From the NCBI GenBank assembly GCA_903873715.1, contig CAIQPS010000006.1:1-56410 (forward strand): a stretch of DNA of 56,410 bases, in the 5' to 3' direction. The position numbers were made by a program, and so were the translations under genes. Source of the DNA: an uncultured Actinomycetes bacterium (GTDB lineage: Bacteria > Actinomycetota > Thermoleophilia > RBG-16-64-13). Positions 24,044 to 33,055 of the stretch are shown piece after piece. Below the pieces are notes generated by a model that saw nothing but the letters and a program-made list of their open reading frames with translations, did not search any database and had not been told where the DNA came from. The number at the start of each line of letters is the position of its first letter. The stretch's first letter is position 1.

Positions 24044-24366
24044 TGCAGATGCTCGATGCCGGCAAGAAGAGGCTTGCTGCCCACGGTTGGCGCTCGGGCG
24101 ATGCCGCCGATTTCTTGTGCCTGAGCAGCGAAGAGGCGGCGTTCGTGGAAATGAAGCTCGCGCTCGCCGGCTATGTGAGGGAACTGCGGACGACCCGAGG
24201 CCTGACACAGTCAGAAGTCGCCGCCCGCCTTGGGTCGAGCCAGTCGAGAGTGGCAAAGATGGAGGCTGCCGATCCGTCAGTCTCGGTCGACCTGCTTGTC
24301 CGCTCCCTGCTCGGCCTTGGCGCCTCGCCAGCGGACGTAGCCCGCGCGATATCGGCTGCTGCCTGA
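24043..24366 (+). CDS. higA: XRE-type antitoxin
   Basis: 107 residues starting in the toxin stop codon. A Cro/C1 helix-turn-helix lies at about residues 45-95 (Thr-Arg-Gly-Leu-Thr-Gln-Ser-Glu-Val-Ala-Ala-Arg-Leu-Gly-Ser-Ser-Gln-Ser-Arg-Val). The N-terminal 40 residues probably bind the toxin. HigA proteins neutralise HigB and repress their own promoter; the inverted repeat in the promoter at 23673-23690 fits that role. Confidence 0.88.
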   Translation: MQMLDAGKKRLAAHGWRSGDAADFLCLSSEEAAFVEMKLALAGYVRELRTTRGLTQSEVAARLGSSQSRVAKMEAADPSVSVDLLVRSLLGLGASPADVARAISAAA

Positions 24367-24435
24367 GCCGGAACCCCTCCATACACTCCTCCGTCTAGCG
24401 GCCACAGGGTTCGGGGCGTACGACGTAAGGGGTGG

Positions 24436-25455
24436 ATGATGAAGGCTTTGCGTGTGCGTGTGCGGCGTTTTGCCGCCGCCGGGGTCGGAGTATTGGTGAT
24501 CCTGGGGATCGTGGCGGCTGCCGGGCTGGGGGGTTGCGGCAGTGCAGGCTACACGACCACCACCTACGGCGGGGCATACGACACCGTGGCGGAACCGGTC
24601 GCCTATACCGAGACAACTGCGGCTGCTGCCACTACCACCACATACGTCGGCGACCAGCAAGGCACCCCCACCGCCGGCTCGTCGGGGCAGCCCAACGTCG
24701 CGACGCTCACCGGTGCGTCCGGGCAGAAGATCATCGGCGATGCGGTGCTCGACATCGAAGTGGCGGCCGGCGGCTTCCAGATAGCGTTCACCAACGCGGC
24801 CCTGCTCTCAGACCGCTACGGCGGATACATAGTCACCTCCCAGTCCACGGCCTCGGGCCAGGATGGGAAGATCGACGCAGGTACGATCGCGCTCCGGGTA
24901 CCGGCAGCTTCGTTCAGCGCGGCCATCGCGGACGCGGGCAAGCTGGGTACGCTCAAGCGCCAGCAGATATCCACTCAGGACGTCACCCAAGAGTACGTGG
25001 ACCTCCAGGCGCGCATCGTCAACGCCCAGGCCAAGCTCGAGACCTTCCGCAAGCTCTACGACAAGGCGACGAGCATCAACGATATCGTCAACGTGCAGCA
25101 GTTCCTGACCGCTGCCCAGGACGAGCTCGAGCAGTTGAAAGGCCGCCAGCGCTACCTCGAGGAGCACACCAACTTCTCCACCCTCACCATCAACCTGACG
25201 GAAGCCGGGGTCGTGGTGACCACCGTCACTACAAAGCCGTCCTGGGGCGTGGGCAAAGCCTTCGGCGATGGGGCCCGCAACCTGGTCAAGGCCTTCAACG
25301 CCATCATCCGGGCGCTGGGCATCATCGTGCCGGTTGTCGTTGTGCTCGCGATCATCGGGTACATCGCGTTCCTCGTGTGGCGCTGGAACGCCAGGAGGAA
25401 GAGGCGGCCGGTGACGCCCTCGGCCGGAGGCACTTCTAACCCGCCGGAATCCTAG
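24436..25455 (+). CDS. DUF4349 lipoprotein
   Basis: 339 residues; AAGGGGTGG precedes the ATG (a second ATG follows directly). A signal peptide ends at Leu-Gly-Gly-Cys; a Thr/Ala-rich linker leads to a DUF4349 domain (about 95-290) beginning Ile-Gly-Asp-Ala-Val-Leu-Asp-Ile-Glu-Val. The middle contains a coiled coil (about 175-245: Val-Asp-Leu-Gln-Ala-Arg-Ile-Val-Asn-Ala), and a C-terminal transmembrane helix is followed by a basic tail. The protein is therefore anchored at both ends. The family is widespread and uncharacterised. A strong terminator follows. Confidence 0.88.
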   Translation: MMKALRVRVRRFAAAGVGVLVILGIVAAAGLGGCGSAGYTTTTYGGAYDTVAEPVAYTETTAAAATTTTYVGDQQGTPTAGSSGQPNVATLTGASGQKIIGDAVLDIEVAAGGFQIAFTNAALLSDRYGGYIVTSQSTASGQDGKIDAGTIALRVPAASFSAAIADAGKLGTLKRQQISTQDVTQEYVDLQARIVNAQAKLETFRKLYDKATSINDIVNVQQFLTAAQDELEQLKGRQRYLEEHTNFSTLTINLTEAGVVVTTVTTKPSWGVGKAFGDGARNLVKAFNAIIRALGIIVPVVVVLAIIGYIAFLVWRWNARRKRRPVTPSAGGTSNPPES

Positions 25456-25469
25456 GCTGAGCGGGCGGC

Positions 25470-25530
25470 GGCCGAAGCAGCCGGCCTCGGGACTGGGGTT
25501 GGCTGCTTCGGCCGTTCGTAAGCGGTTTTA
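25470..25530 (+). terminator. Terminator after DUF4349 gene
   Basis: GGCCGAAGCAGCC (25470-25482) pairs perfectly over 13 bp with GGCTGCTTCGGCC (25501-25513); a short GGTTTTA follows at 25524-25530. Confidence 0.7.
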
Positions 25531-25546
25531 GGTCGAACCCAATAGG

Positions 25547-25753
25547 CTAGGCGACAGCCCGCTCCATCTGAATGAACGACAACTCGGAGATGTTGGCCTT
25601 CTCCTTGGCGTGCTCGACGGTGATGCTCACCACGGCCCCGTCGCTACCCAAGTCTATGTAGACGTCTTCGGAGACCTCGCGTGTCTCCTCGACCGGCATG
25701 TCAACCAGTTCGATGAGAGCGGTGTCGGTGTCGGGGAAGTACTTTATCCTCAT
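25547..25753 (-). CDS. DUF2283 family small protein
   Basis: 68 residues. The pattern Tyr-Phe-Pro-Asp-Thr-Asp-Thr-Ala-Leu-Ile-Glu-Leu then Asp-Val-Tyr-Ile-Asp-Leu-Gly-Ser-Asp-Gly-x-Val-Val-Ser-Ile-Thr-Val-Glu-His-Ala is DUF2283. GGAGGAGTAG upstream supports the ATG at 25753. It lies seven bases after the DUF4258-like gene; such pairs are commonly found as putative toxin-antitoxin modules with the DUF2283 partner as the candidate antitoxin. That role is inferred from context only. Confidence 0.88.
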   Translation of the reverse strand: MRIKYFPDTDTALIELVDMPVEETREVSEDVYIDLGSDGAVVSITVEHAKEKANISELSFIQMERAVA

Positions 25754-25760
25754 GCCTGGA

Positions 25761-26003
25761 CTACTCCTCCCTGAAGCCCCTGTCGAAGAACGCGTTGTGA
25801 ACTGTCAGGCGATCCGCCAACAGAACAATCCTCAGGTATTTGTGCTGCTCCTCCACCCAGAGCCAGTGTCTGACCCGTCCATCGCTCTGGACCTCGGAGG
25901 CAAGCGGATTGGCGATGGCCTCAGCTATCCATTCTACCTTGATGCTGGCTCGGTCCGGGCGCTCACGGACAGACAGAAAGTACTGAGTACACTTGAATCC
26001 CAC
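25761..26003 (-). CDS. DUF4258-like small protein, putative toxin partner
   Basis: 80 residues from a GTG at 26003, with GGGAG seven bases upstream. Basic and aromatic residues alternate with beta-strand-like segments (Arg-Val-Arg-His-Trp-Leu-Trp-Val-Glu-Glu and Tyr-Leu-Arg-Ile-Val-Leu-Leu-Ala-Asp), and the C-terminus has Val-His-Asn-Ala-Phe-Phe-Asp-Arg. It resembles DUF4258-type proteins that pair with DUF2283, here seven bases downstream. A translation- or RNA-targeting toxin is possible but not shown. Confidence 0.75.
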   Translation of the reverse strand: MGFKCTQYFLSVRERPDRASIKVEWIAEAIANPLASEVQSDGRVRHWLWVEEQHKYLRIVLLADRLTVHNAFFDRGFREE

Positions 26004-26149
26004 ACGCAGCCTCCCGGTGCCCTCGACAGGAATGGGCCGCTGGCCCCTGAGGCATCGTCGTAGACGCTGATGACTCGCACCTCGGTCTTTGGTTCGACGC
26101 TGGCGGAGTCATGGGTCTGCCGCGGCCGGCAGCAATCCCGACAAGAGGA

Positions 26150-26183
26150 GAAGCCCGGCCGCCACACAGGGCGGCCGGGCTTC
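26150..26183 (-). terminator. Terminator downstream of transhydroxylase-type gene
   Basis: GAAGCCCGGCCGCC (26150-26163) pairs perfectly with GGCGGCCGGGCTTC (26170-26183) around a six-base loop, 29 bases beyond the minus-strand stop codon. On the minus strand it is followed by TCCTCTTGT. Confidence 0.75.
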
Positions 26184-26212
26184 AGTACGAGTGAGGCTGC
26201 GCGGGACCGGTG

Positions 26213-28840
26213 TTACTCGGTGATCCCCGCGATGCACGGCCCTGCCGTGATGTGGCACTCGCGGGCGAAGGCATCGGGATACTTGCGCCTGAGCTCCTCG
26301 AGGTCGGTCTTCTCGACCTCCACGAGGAACCCGGACACGGCCATCCCCACGGTGTTCTTGGACGTGCAGTTCCGCGGCACGATGGTGTTGATCACCCCAC
26401 CCCGGTCGATCTCGCCCGGCACGATGGGGTCGTACTTGGCGCCGTGGTCGATACCGACGGCCCCGGCCATGATGCGCTCGGTCACGAAGGCCCCGCCCAG
26501 CACCACGCCCCGTTCGTTGTAGATGGAGACCACGTCGCCGTGCTTGATGCCCCGGGCCGCGGCGTCCGCCGGGTTCATCCACAGCGGGTGGTACTGATAC
26601 CCGTCGCTCGCCCGGATCTTGCAGGTCTCGATCTCGCGGAACCAGGTGACGTCGTCATGCTGGGAGTGCACTCCCCAGCGCGGGTGGTTGCTCATGACCA
26701 GCAGCGGGTACTTCTTGCTCCGCTCGGTGCCGATGGTCTCCTGATGTGACTCGCCCTCGGGGATCCAGTGCGGCACCGGGGGGCGTTCCGGGTCGTTGGG
26801 GAAGTGCTCGGCCAGGCCGGTGGCGTAGAACTCCAACTTGCCGGTGGGCGTCTGGAGCGGGTTGGCGACCGGGTCTTCCCAGAACTTGTAGAAGCCGGCC
26901 GGCACGCTCTCCCAGTCGTCCGTCGGTGGTACCACGAAGTAGCCCTTCTCCAGCCACTCGTCCCAGGTTATGTGTTCGGACACCGGGCACTTGTCGAAGC
27001 CGTCGCGGATGATGTCCGGCACGCTCATCCCGTTGGTGTATTCCTCGAGCAGGCCGAGTTTCTCGGCGATCTTGCAGACCACCTCGTAGTCGCTCACCGA
27101 CTCGCCGAGGGACTCCATGCACCGCGGCTCGGGATAGAGCATGTCCATCTGCCCGGAGAACACGTCGGAGCCGATGTCGTCCTCTTCCAGCTTGGTGTTG
27201 ACCGGCAGCAGGAGGTCGGCGAAGAGCGCGTCGTTCTCGATCCAGGGATGCTGGCACATGACGAACTCGATGTCGTCGTGCTTGAGCGCCCGGATGAAGT
27301 TGTTGCCGTCGTTCCAGCAGGTGATCCAGGAGGGGGAGTCGGTCCAGATCATGTGGATCTTGGAGGCTCCCGGCGCCGGATAGGTGTACTTGATGAACTG
27401 GTCCTCGCGGGGGCTGCGCATCCCGTAGCGGTTGCCGTACCACTCGCCCTCGCCTTCGAGGATGAGTTTGGGCACCAGGGTCTTGGGGACGCAGGAGTCG
27501 CGCTTCTCCTCGGCGGGGCCGTCGCCGCGGTACGCCGCGTCGATGTTGCACTGGATGGACGGCATCGGGGCGGCCTGGTTCTCCGGCAGCAGGGAGAGGG
27601 CCCACTCGATCATCTTGGCCTGGTTGACGCCCGGCTTGCCGAGGCCCTGCATGCCGAGCAGCAACGCCTGCAGCCGCGCGGGCTCGGTGGCGTACGGTCC
27701 GCGGATGGCGGGGCCGCCGTTGGAGATGACCACGGTGGTGCGCTTGGAGGCCCATTCGTCGGCGAGGGCCTTTATGATGCGGGCTGACACGCCGGTGATG
27801 GGCTCGGCCCATTCGGGGGTCTTGGCCACTCCGTCCTCTTCACCCATGACGTAGGCCTCGAACTGGTCGACGCCGTAGGCGTGGCTCTCGAGGTAGGCCT
27901 TGTCGTAGGTGCCCTTGTCGAACCAGCGGTGGGCGATGGCCAGGTAGAGGGCCGCATCGGTGTTGGGCAGCACCGGGATCCACTTGTCGGCGTGCACGGC
28001 GTTGCCGTAGTTGACGTCCGGCGCCACGTAGATCTGCTTGATGCCCAATTCCTTCCACCAGTAGCAGAAGCGGCTCACCAGCTGGCCGCCCCAGCCCCAG
28101 GGCGTGGTCTCGGGGTCGCATCCCCAGAAGAGGAGCAGTTCGGCGTTCTTGCTGATGTCGTAGAGCAGGTTGCTCTGCGGCAGTTGCTGGCCGATGAACT
28201 CGCATCCCCAGACGTGCTTGGCGCCCCAGTACCAGCCTTCCCAGGAGTCGGCGTTGCGGACCTGGTGGGTGTAGCCGCCGAAAAGATCGAGGAGCTTGCG
28301 GCCGCAGCCATGCGGGCCGTGGACGGTCTTGTTCTCGCCGTGCTGGTCGTTCTGATAGAGGATGGCGGTGGGTCCGTAGGTGTCCTTGATGCGGTTCATC
28401 TCGCCCGTGACGATGTCGAGGGCCTCGTCCCAGCTGATGCGCACGTACTTGGAGGTGCCGCGGTTCTGGATGTTGCGGCCGCCTGGGCCGGTGGAGCCGG
28501 GCGCGCCGCTCGGGTCGAAGTCCACGCGCTTCATGGGATAGCGGATGCGGGCGGGCGAGAAGATGCGCTTCTTGTAGCAGAGGGAAAGCGGTGGCGGCAG
28601 GGTCTTGTCGCCGGGATCGAAGGTCTTGCCGCGGGCTTTCATGACCCAGGGCTTCACCTGCTCCTTGGTGTACTGGTCGTAGAAGCGGGCGGGGCGTATG
28701 CGGATGACCTTGTCGTCCTTGGAGTCCACCATGCAGGCATTGCCGCCCCAGCTGACCCCGATGAAACACATGTCGCGGACGATCACCTTCTCGCCTGCGG
28801 CGTTCACCGGACCCTTGAACTCGAGTCTCTCCTCCCGCAT
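26213..28840 (-). CDS. Molybdopterin oxidoreductase, pyrogallol-phloroglucinol transhydroxylase large-subunit type
   Basis: 875 residues from the ATG at 28840 (GGGAGGAG upstream); this equals the length I recall for the Pelobacter acidigallici enzyme AthL. It has a DMSO-reductase-family fold with no N-terminal Cys motif for a 4Fe-4S cluster and no Tat signal, so it should be cytoplasmic. Gly-Ser-Thr-Gly-Pro-Gly-Gly-Arg (about 115-122) and Asn-Ala-Asp198-Ser199-Trp200-Glu-Gly occur as in transhydroxylase, where Ser175 ligates molybdenum and Asp174/His144 are catalytic (from memory); His167 is the candidate partner here. Relatives act on polyhydroxybenzenes (transhydroxylase, resorcinol hydroxylase). 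No small electron-transfer subunit is adjacent. An operator-like inverted repeat lies at its promoter. Confidence 0.88.
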   Translation of the reverse strand: MREERLEFKGPVNAAGEKVIVRDMCFIGVSWGGNACMVDSKDDKVIRIRPARFYDQYTKEQVKPWVMKARGKTFDPGDKTLPPPLSLCYKKRIFSPARIRYPMKRVDFDPSGAPGSTGPGGRNIQNRGTSKYVRISWDEALDIVTGEMNRIKDTYGPTAILYQNDQHGENKTVHGPHGCGRKLLDLFGGYTHQVRNADSWEGWYWGAKHVWGCEFIGQQLPQSNLLYDISKNAELLLFWGCDPETTPWGWGGQLVSRFCYWWKELGIKQIYVAPDVNYGNAVHADKWIPVLPNTDAALYLAIAHRWFDKGTYDKAYLESHAYGVDQFEAYVMGEEDGVAKTPEWAEPITGVSARIIKALADEWASKRTTVVISNGGPAIRGPYATEPARLQALLLGMQGLGKPGVNQAKMIEWALSLLPENQAAPMPSIQCNIDAAYRGDGPAEEKRDSCVPKTLVPKLILEGEGEWYGNRYGMRSPREDQFIKYTYPAPGASKIHMIWTDSPSWITCWNDGNNFIRALKHDDIEFVMCQHPWIENDALFADLLLPVNTKLEEDDIGSDVFSGQMDMLYPEPRCMESLGESVSDYEVVCKIAEKLGLLEEYTNGMSVPDIIRDGFDKCPVSEHITWDEWLEKGYFVVPPTDDWESVPAGFYKFWEDPVANPLQTPTGKLEFYATGLAEHFPNDPERPPVPHWIPEGESHQETIGTERSKKYPLLVMSNHPRWGVHSQHDDVTWFREIETCKIRASDGYQYHPLWMNPADAAARGIKHGDVVSIYNERGVVLGGAFVTERIMAGAVGIDHGAKYDPIVPGEIDRGGVINTIVPRNCTSKNTVGMAVSGFLVEVEKTDLEELRRKYPDAFARECHITAGPCIAGITE

Positions 28841-28859
28841 GACCGCTCCTCCCTTGGGA

Positions 28860-28885
28860 TGTGCGATGTCTCGCACGATCGTATG
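28860..28885. promoter_or_regulatory. Operator TGTGCG-N6-CGCAC at transhydroxylase promoter
   Basis: TGTGCG (28860-28865), six bases, CGCACG (28872-28877), then CGTATG at 28880-28885. On the minus strand TACGAT (28883-28878) is a candidate -10, which would put the operator over the transcription start and about 20 bases before the ATG. The same arrangement occurs at 43191-43224. Confidence 0.6.
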
Positions 28886-28956
28886 CCGGCCGCCCACTGG
28901 CGGATATCGCGCGTAGTCGTCTCCCATCTTAGTACGAGGAGGGGTCGGGAATCTAT

Positions 28957-29020
28957 AGTGAGCTATCGCTCAGTAGGCGATTTCATGGCGATTGACAGGT
29001 GGTGGGGGCACTCCTAGGCT
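28957..29020 (+). promoter_or_regulatory. Promoter and upstream inverted repeat for the cyclic-nucleotide-domain gene
   Basis: TTGACA (28992-28997), 17 bases, TAGGCT (29015-29020). Upstream, AGTGAGC (28957-28963), four bases and GCTCAGT (28968-28974) form an inverted repeat whose half-site resembles the palindrome at 40436-40449. Confidence 0.5.
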
Positions 29021-29078
29021 GGGTATAGAGAAGCCCGGAGGATGGCGCAGCGATACGGCCAGATAGGGAGCGGAAGCC

Positions 29079-30242
29079 ATGGAAGAGCATGAGCGCCTAC
29101 GCATGTTCGGCATCTTTTCGGGACTGGACGAGGAGGGGCTTCGCGCCATCGCGCGGATCGTCACCCCCCGGCGCTTCGGCGGGGGGGAGAAGGTGACGGC
29201 CGAGGGTGCCCCGGCCGACCATCTGTACCTGGTGGCCGACGGCCGGGTGGCGGTCAAGATCCGGCAGGCCGACGGCACCGAGGAGCAGATCGACGAGCTG
29301 GGACCGGGTGAGGTCCTCGGGTGGGGCGCCGTCGTCGAGCCGCATGTATACACCGCCTCGGTCTGGGCCACCGGGCCGGCGGAACTCCTCGTCGTCGATG
29401 GGAAGGCGTTGCGTGAGCTGTGCGACGCGAACATCGATCTGGGCCATACCGTCTTCAAGAAGATCGGCGAGGTGATGTCGGCCCGGCTCGGTCACATGAT
29501 GAGCGGGCGCGGGATCGACGAGCTGCATCGCTTCAAGTTCCTCAAGGACCTGGACTTCGACGAGCTCGATGCCATCGGCCGGATATCCCGGGTCCGGGAA
29601 TTCCAGACAGGCGATCTCCTCGCCGCCGAGGGGACAAGTGCCGACGCCCTCTACCTCTTCCTTCGGGGGAGGGCGGAGGTGAAGGTGCGCGACCCCGACG
29701 GCCGCCAAGTGGTCATCGACCAGATAGGCCCGGGCGACGTGCTCGGCTGGTCCGCCGCGATGGAGCCCCACATATACACCGCCTCGGCGTGGGCGGTCGA
29801 GCCGTCGGAAGCCATCGTGGTGAACGGTCCCCGGCTGCGGGAACTCTGCGCCTGCGAGAAGAACCTCGGGTACAAGATAACCAAAGAGGTCGGGGAGATC
29901 ATCTCCAGGAGGTTCGGGCGGGTGCTCGGGGTGCGTGACGACCTCCGGGCCAAAGACGTGAGAGCGTTCGACGGCCCCGAGCGGGTGATCTGGGAGGACG
30001 GCGAGGTGCAGCTGACCACGGAGGCGGTCCTCATAGGCATGGCCACAGACGGTCCCGAGGTCATCCCGCTGGAGGCGCTGCAGAACGTGGATGTCGTGGA
30101 CGGCCAGGTCGTCTTCCGGATGGCCACTGGTGACGTGTGGTCTCCGTTGCTTGCCGATCCCCAGGAGTTGGCCGCCCTCACTCGCGACGCCATGGCCCGC
30201 ACCCGCTACGCCCAGAGGCGGAAGGACTACTACCTGAGTTGA
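29079..30242 (+). CDS. Protein with two cyclic-nucleotide-binding domains and a C-terminal PH-like region
   Basis: 387 residues; GGGAGCGGAAG precedes the ATG. Two CRP-like beta-barrel domains (about 8-130 and 150-275) repeat the pattern Leu-Tyr-Leu...Gly-Arg-x-x-Val-Lys and Gly-Pro-Gly-x-Val-Leu-Gly-Trp, with Glu-Pro-His-x-Tyr-Thr-Ala-Ser at the position of the phosphate-binding cassette. The canonical Arg of cAMP binders is not obvious there, so the ligand may differ. No helix-turn-helix follows; residues about 290-385 look like a beta-rich PH-like module. It may be a sensor or adaptor rather than a DNA-binding regulator. It is divergent from the transhydroxylase-type gene. Confidence 0.85.
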   Translation: MEEHERLRMFGIFSGLDEEGLRAIARIVTPRRFGGGEKVTAEGAPADHLYLVADGRVAVKIRQADGTEEQIDELGPGEVLGWGAVVEPHVYTASVWATGPAELLVVDGKALRELCDANIDLGHTVFKKIGEVMSARLGHMMSGRGIDELHRFKFLKDLDFDELDAIGRISRVREFQTGDLLAAEGTSADALYLFLRGRAEVKVRDPDGRQVVIDQIGPGDVLGWSAAMEPHIYTASAWAVEPSEAIVVNGPRLRELCACEKNLGYKITKEVGEIISRRFGRVLGVRDDLRAKDVRAFDGPERVIWEDGEVQLTTEAVLIGMATDGPEVIPLEALQNVDVVDGQVVFRMATGDVWSPLLADPQELAALTRDAMARTRYAQRRKDYYLS

Positions 30243-30249
30243 GCGGGAC

Positions 30250-30266
30250 CGGCGGGCTTGCCGCCG
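30250..30266. terminator. Small hairpin between convergent genes
   Basis: CGGCGG, five bases, CCGCCG, seven bases after the stop of the cyclic-nucleotide-domain gene, which converges with the histidine kinase gene. Confidence 0.35.
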
Positions 30267-30318
30267 AGCGCTTCTGGGGTCGCCGCCCGGCGCGCCGGGG
30301 CTCCCGGCCGCGACGCCA

Positions 30319-32148
<1,830 letters not shown>

Positions 32149-32150
32149 CC

Positions 32151-32924
32151 CTACTCCTTGGCCGGCGTGAGCCGGTAGCCGACACCCCTGACCGTCTGCA
32201 GGTCCACCCCCGCGCCGATCTGCTCCAGCTTGGCCCGCAGCCGGCGGACGTGCACGTCAAGGCTCCGCGATGCGGGTGAGTAGTGCTGATGCCACACCCG
32301 CTCGACGATCTCCTCCCGGGGGAAGAGCCTGCCCGGCCGGGAGAGCAGGAGTTCCAGGAGGTCGTACTCCTTGGGGTTGAGGTCCACCTCGCCGAGCGCA
32401 CCGGACGCGGTGTGGGCGTCGCGGTCGAGGGTGAGGCCGCCGGTGCCGAGCGTGCTTGCACCGGGTGAGGCGCCGCCGGGTGAGGTTCCGCCCGCCGCCG
32501 CGCCGGGCGCGGCGGGCTCCGCGGCGCTCGTGACGGCGATGCCGGCGGGGGCGCGCCGCAGGCGCGCCTGGACCCGGGCCAGCACGACATCCATGTCGAA
32601 CGGCTTGGTGATGTAGTCGTCCGCACCGAGTCCGAAGCCTTCCAACATGGTCTCCCGCTCGCTTCGGGCGGTCAGCATGATGACCGGGAGGCTCGGTTTG
32701 CGCCGGACGATCTCCCGGGTGGCCGTCATCCCGTCGAGGCCGGGGAGCATGAGGTCCATGAGCACCAGGTCGACGGACCGGGTGAGCGCCGTCTCCAGAC
32801 CGGCGCGGCCGTTGTGCTCCTGCAGCACCTCGTAGCCGGCGCGGCGCAGGTTGTACGCGACCAGGTCTGAGATGGTGGGATCGTCCTCCACCAGCAGGAT
32901 GCGCTTCTTGTCAGGTCCAGCCAT
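32151..32924 (-). CDS. OmpR/PhoB-family response regulator
   Basis: 257 residues from the ATG at 32924, with a G-rich sequence just upstream. The receiver domain has Val-Glu-Asp-Asp, phospho-acceptor Asp57 (Leu-Met-Asp-Leu-Met-Leu-Pro-Gly) and Thr-Lys-Pro-Phe-Asp. An unusually long Ala/Gly/Pro/Ser-rich linker (about 128-168) leads to a winged-helix DNA-binding domain (Leu-Asn-Pro-Lys-Glu-Tyr-Asp-Leu-Leu; Val-Arg-Gly-Val-Gly-Tyr-Arg-Leu). It is the cognate partner of the kinase downstream. The operon is divergent from the amidase pair, which raises the possibility that cell-wall genes are targets (inference). Confidence 0.95.
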   Translation of the reverse strand: MAGPDKKRILLVEDDPTISDLVAYNLRRAGYEVLQEHNGRAGLETALTRSVDLVLMDLMLPGLDGMTATREIVRRKPSLPVIMLTARSERETMLEGFGLGADDYITKPFDMDVVLARVQARLRRAPAGIAVTSAAEPAAPGAAAGGTSPGGASPGASTLGTGGLTLDRDAHTASGALGEVDLNPKEYDLLELLLSRPGRLFPREEIVERVWHQHYSPASRSLDVHVRRLRAKLEQIGAGVDLQTVRGVGYRLTPAKE

Positions 32925-33055
32925 CGTCCCCCGCCCGCCCGATCGGCGACCGCAGGCCCGGCCGCCAGCAGTCCCCACGATAGCAGCCGGAGGAGCATCC
33001 CGGCTGAGGGCGAACTGTTACTCTCTGAGGCAAAACGACCAAGGGGAGATGCTAC

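Noticed and set aside
25934-26167. A 77-codon minus-strand frame upstream of the DUF4258-like gene
   Set aside because: It overlaps the start of the DUF4258-like gene and the terminator, has no ribosome site and no family resemblance.
26213-28840. Formate dehydrogenase or nitrate reductase identity for the molybdoenzymes
   Set aside because: No N-terminal C-x2-C-x3-C 4Fe-4S motif, no Sec/Cys ligand pattern and no Tat signal; the Asp-Ser-Trp motif fits the transhydroxylase branch instead.
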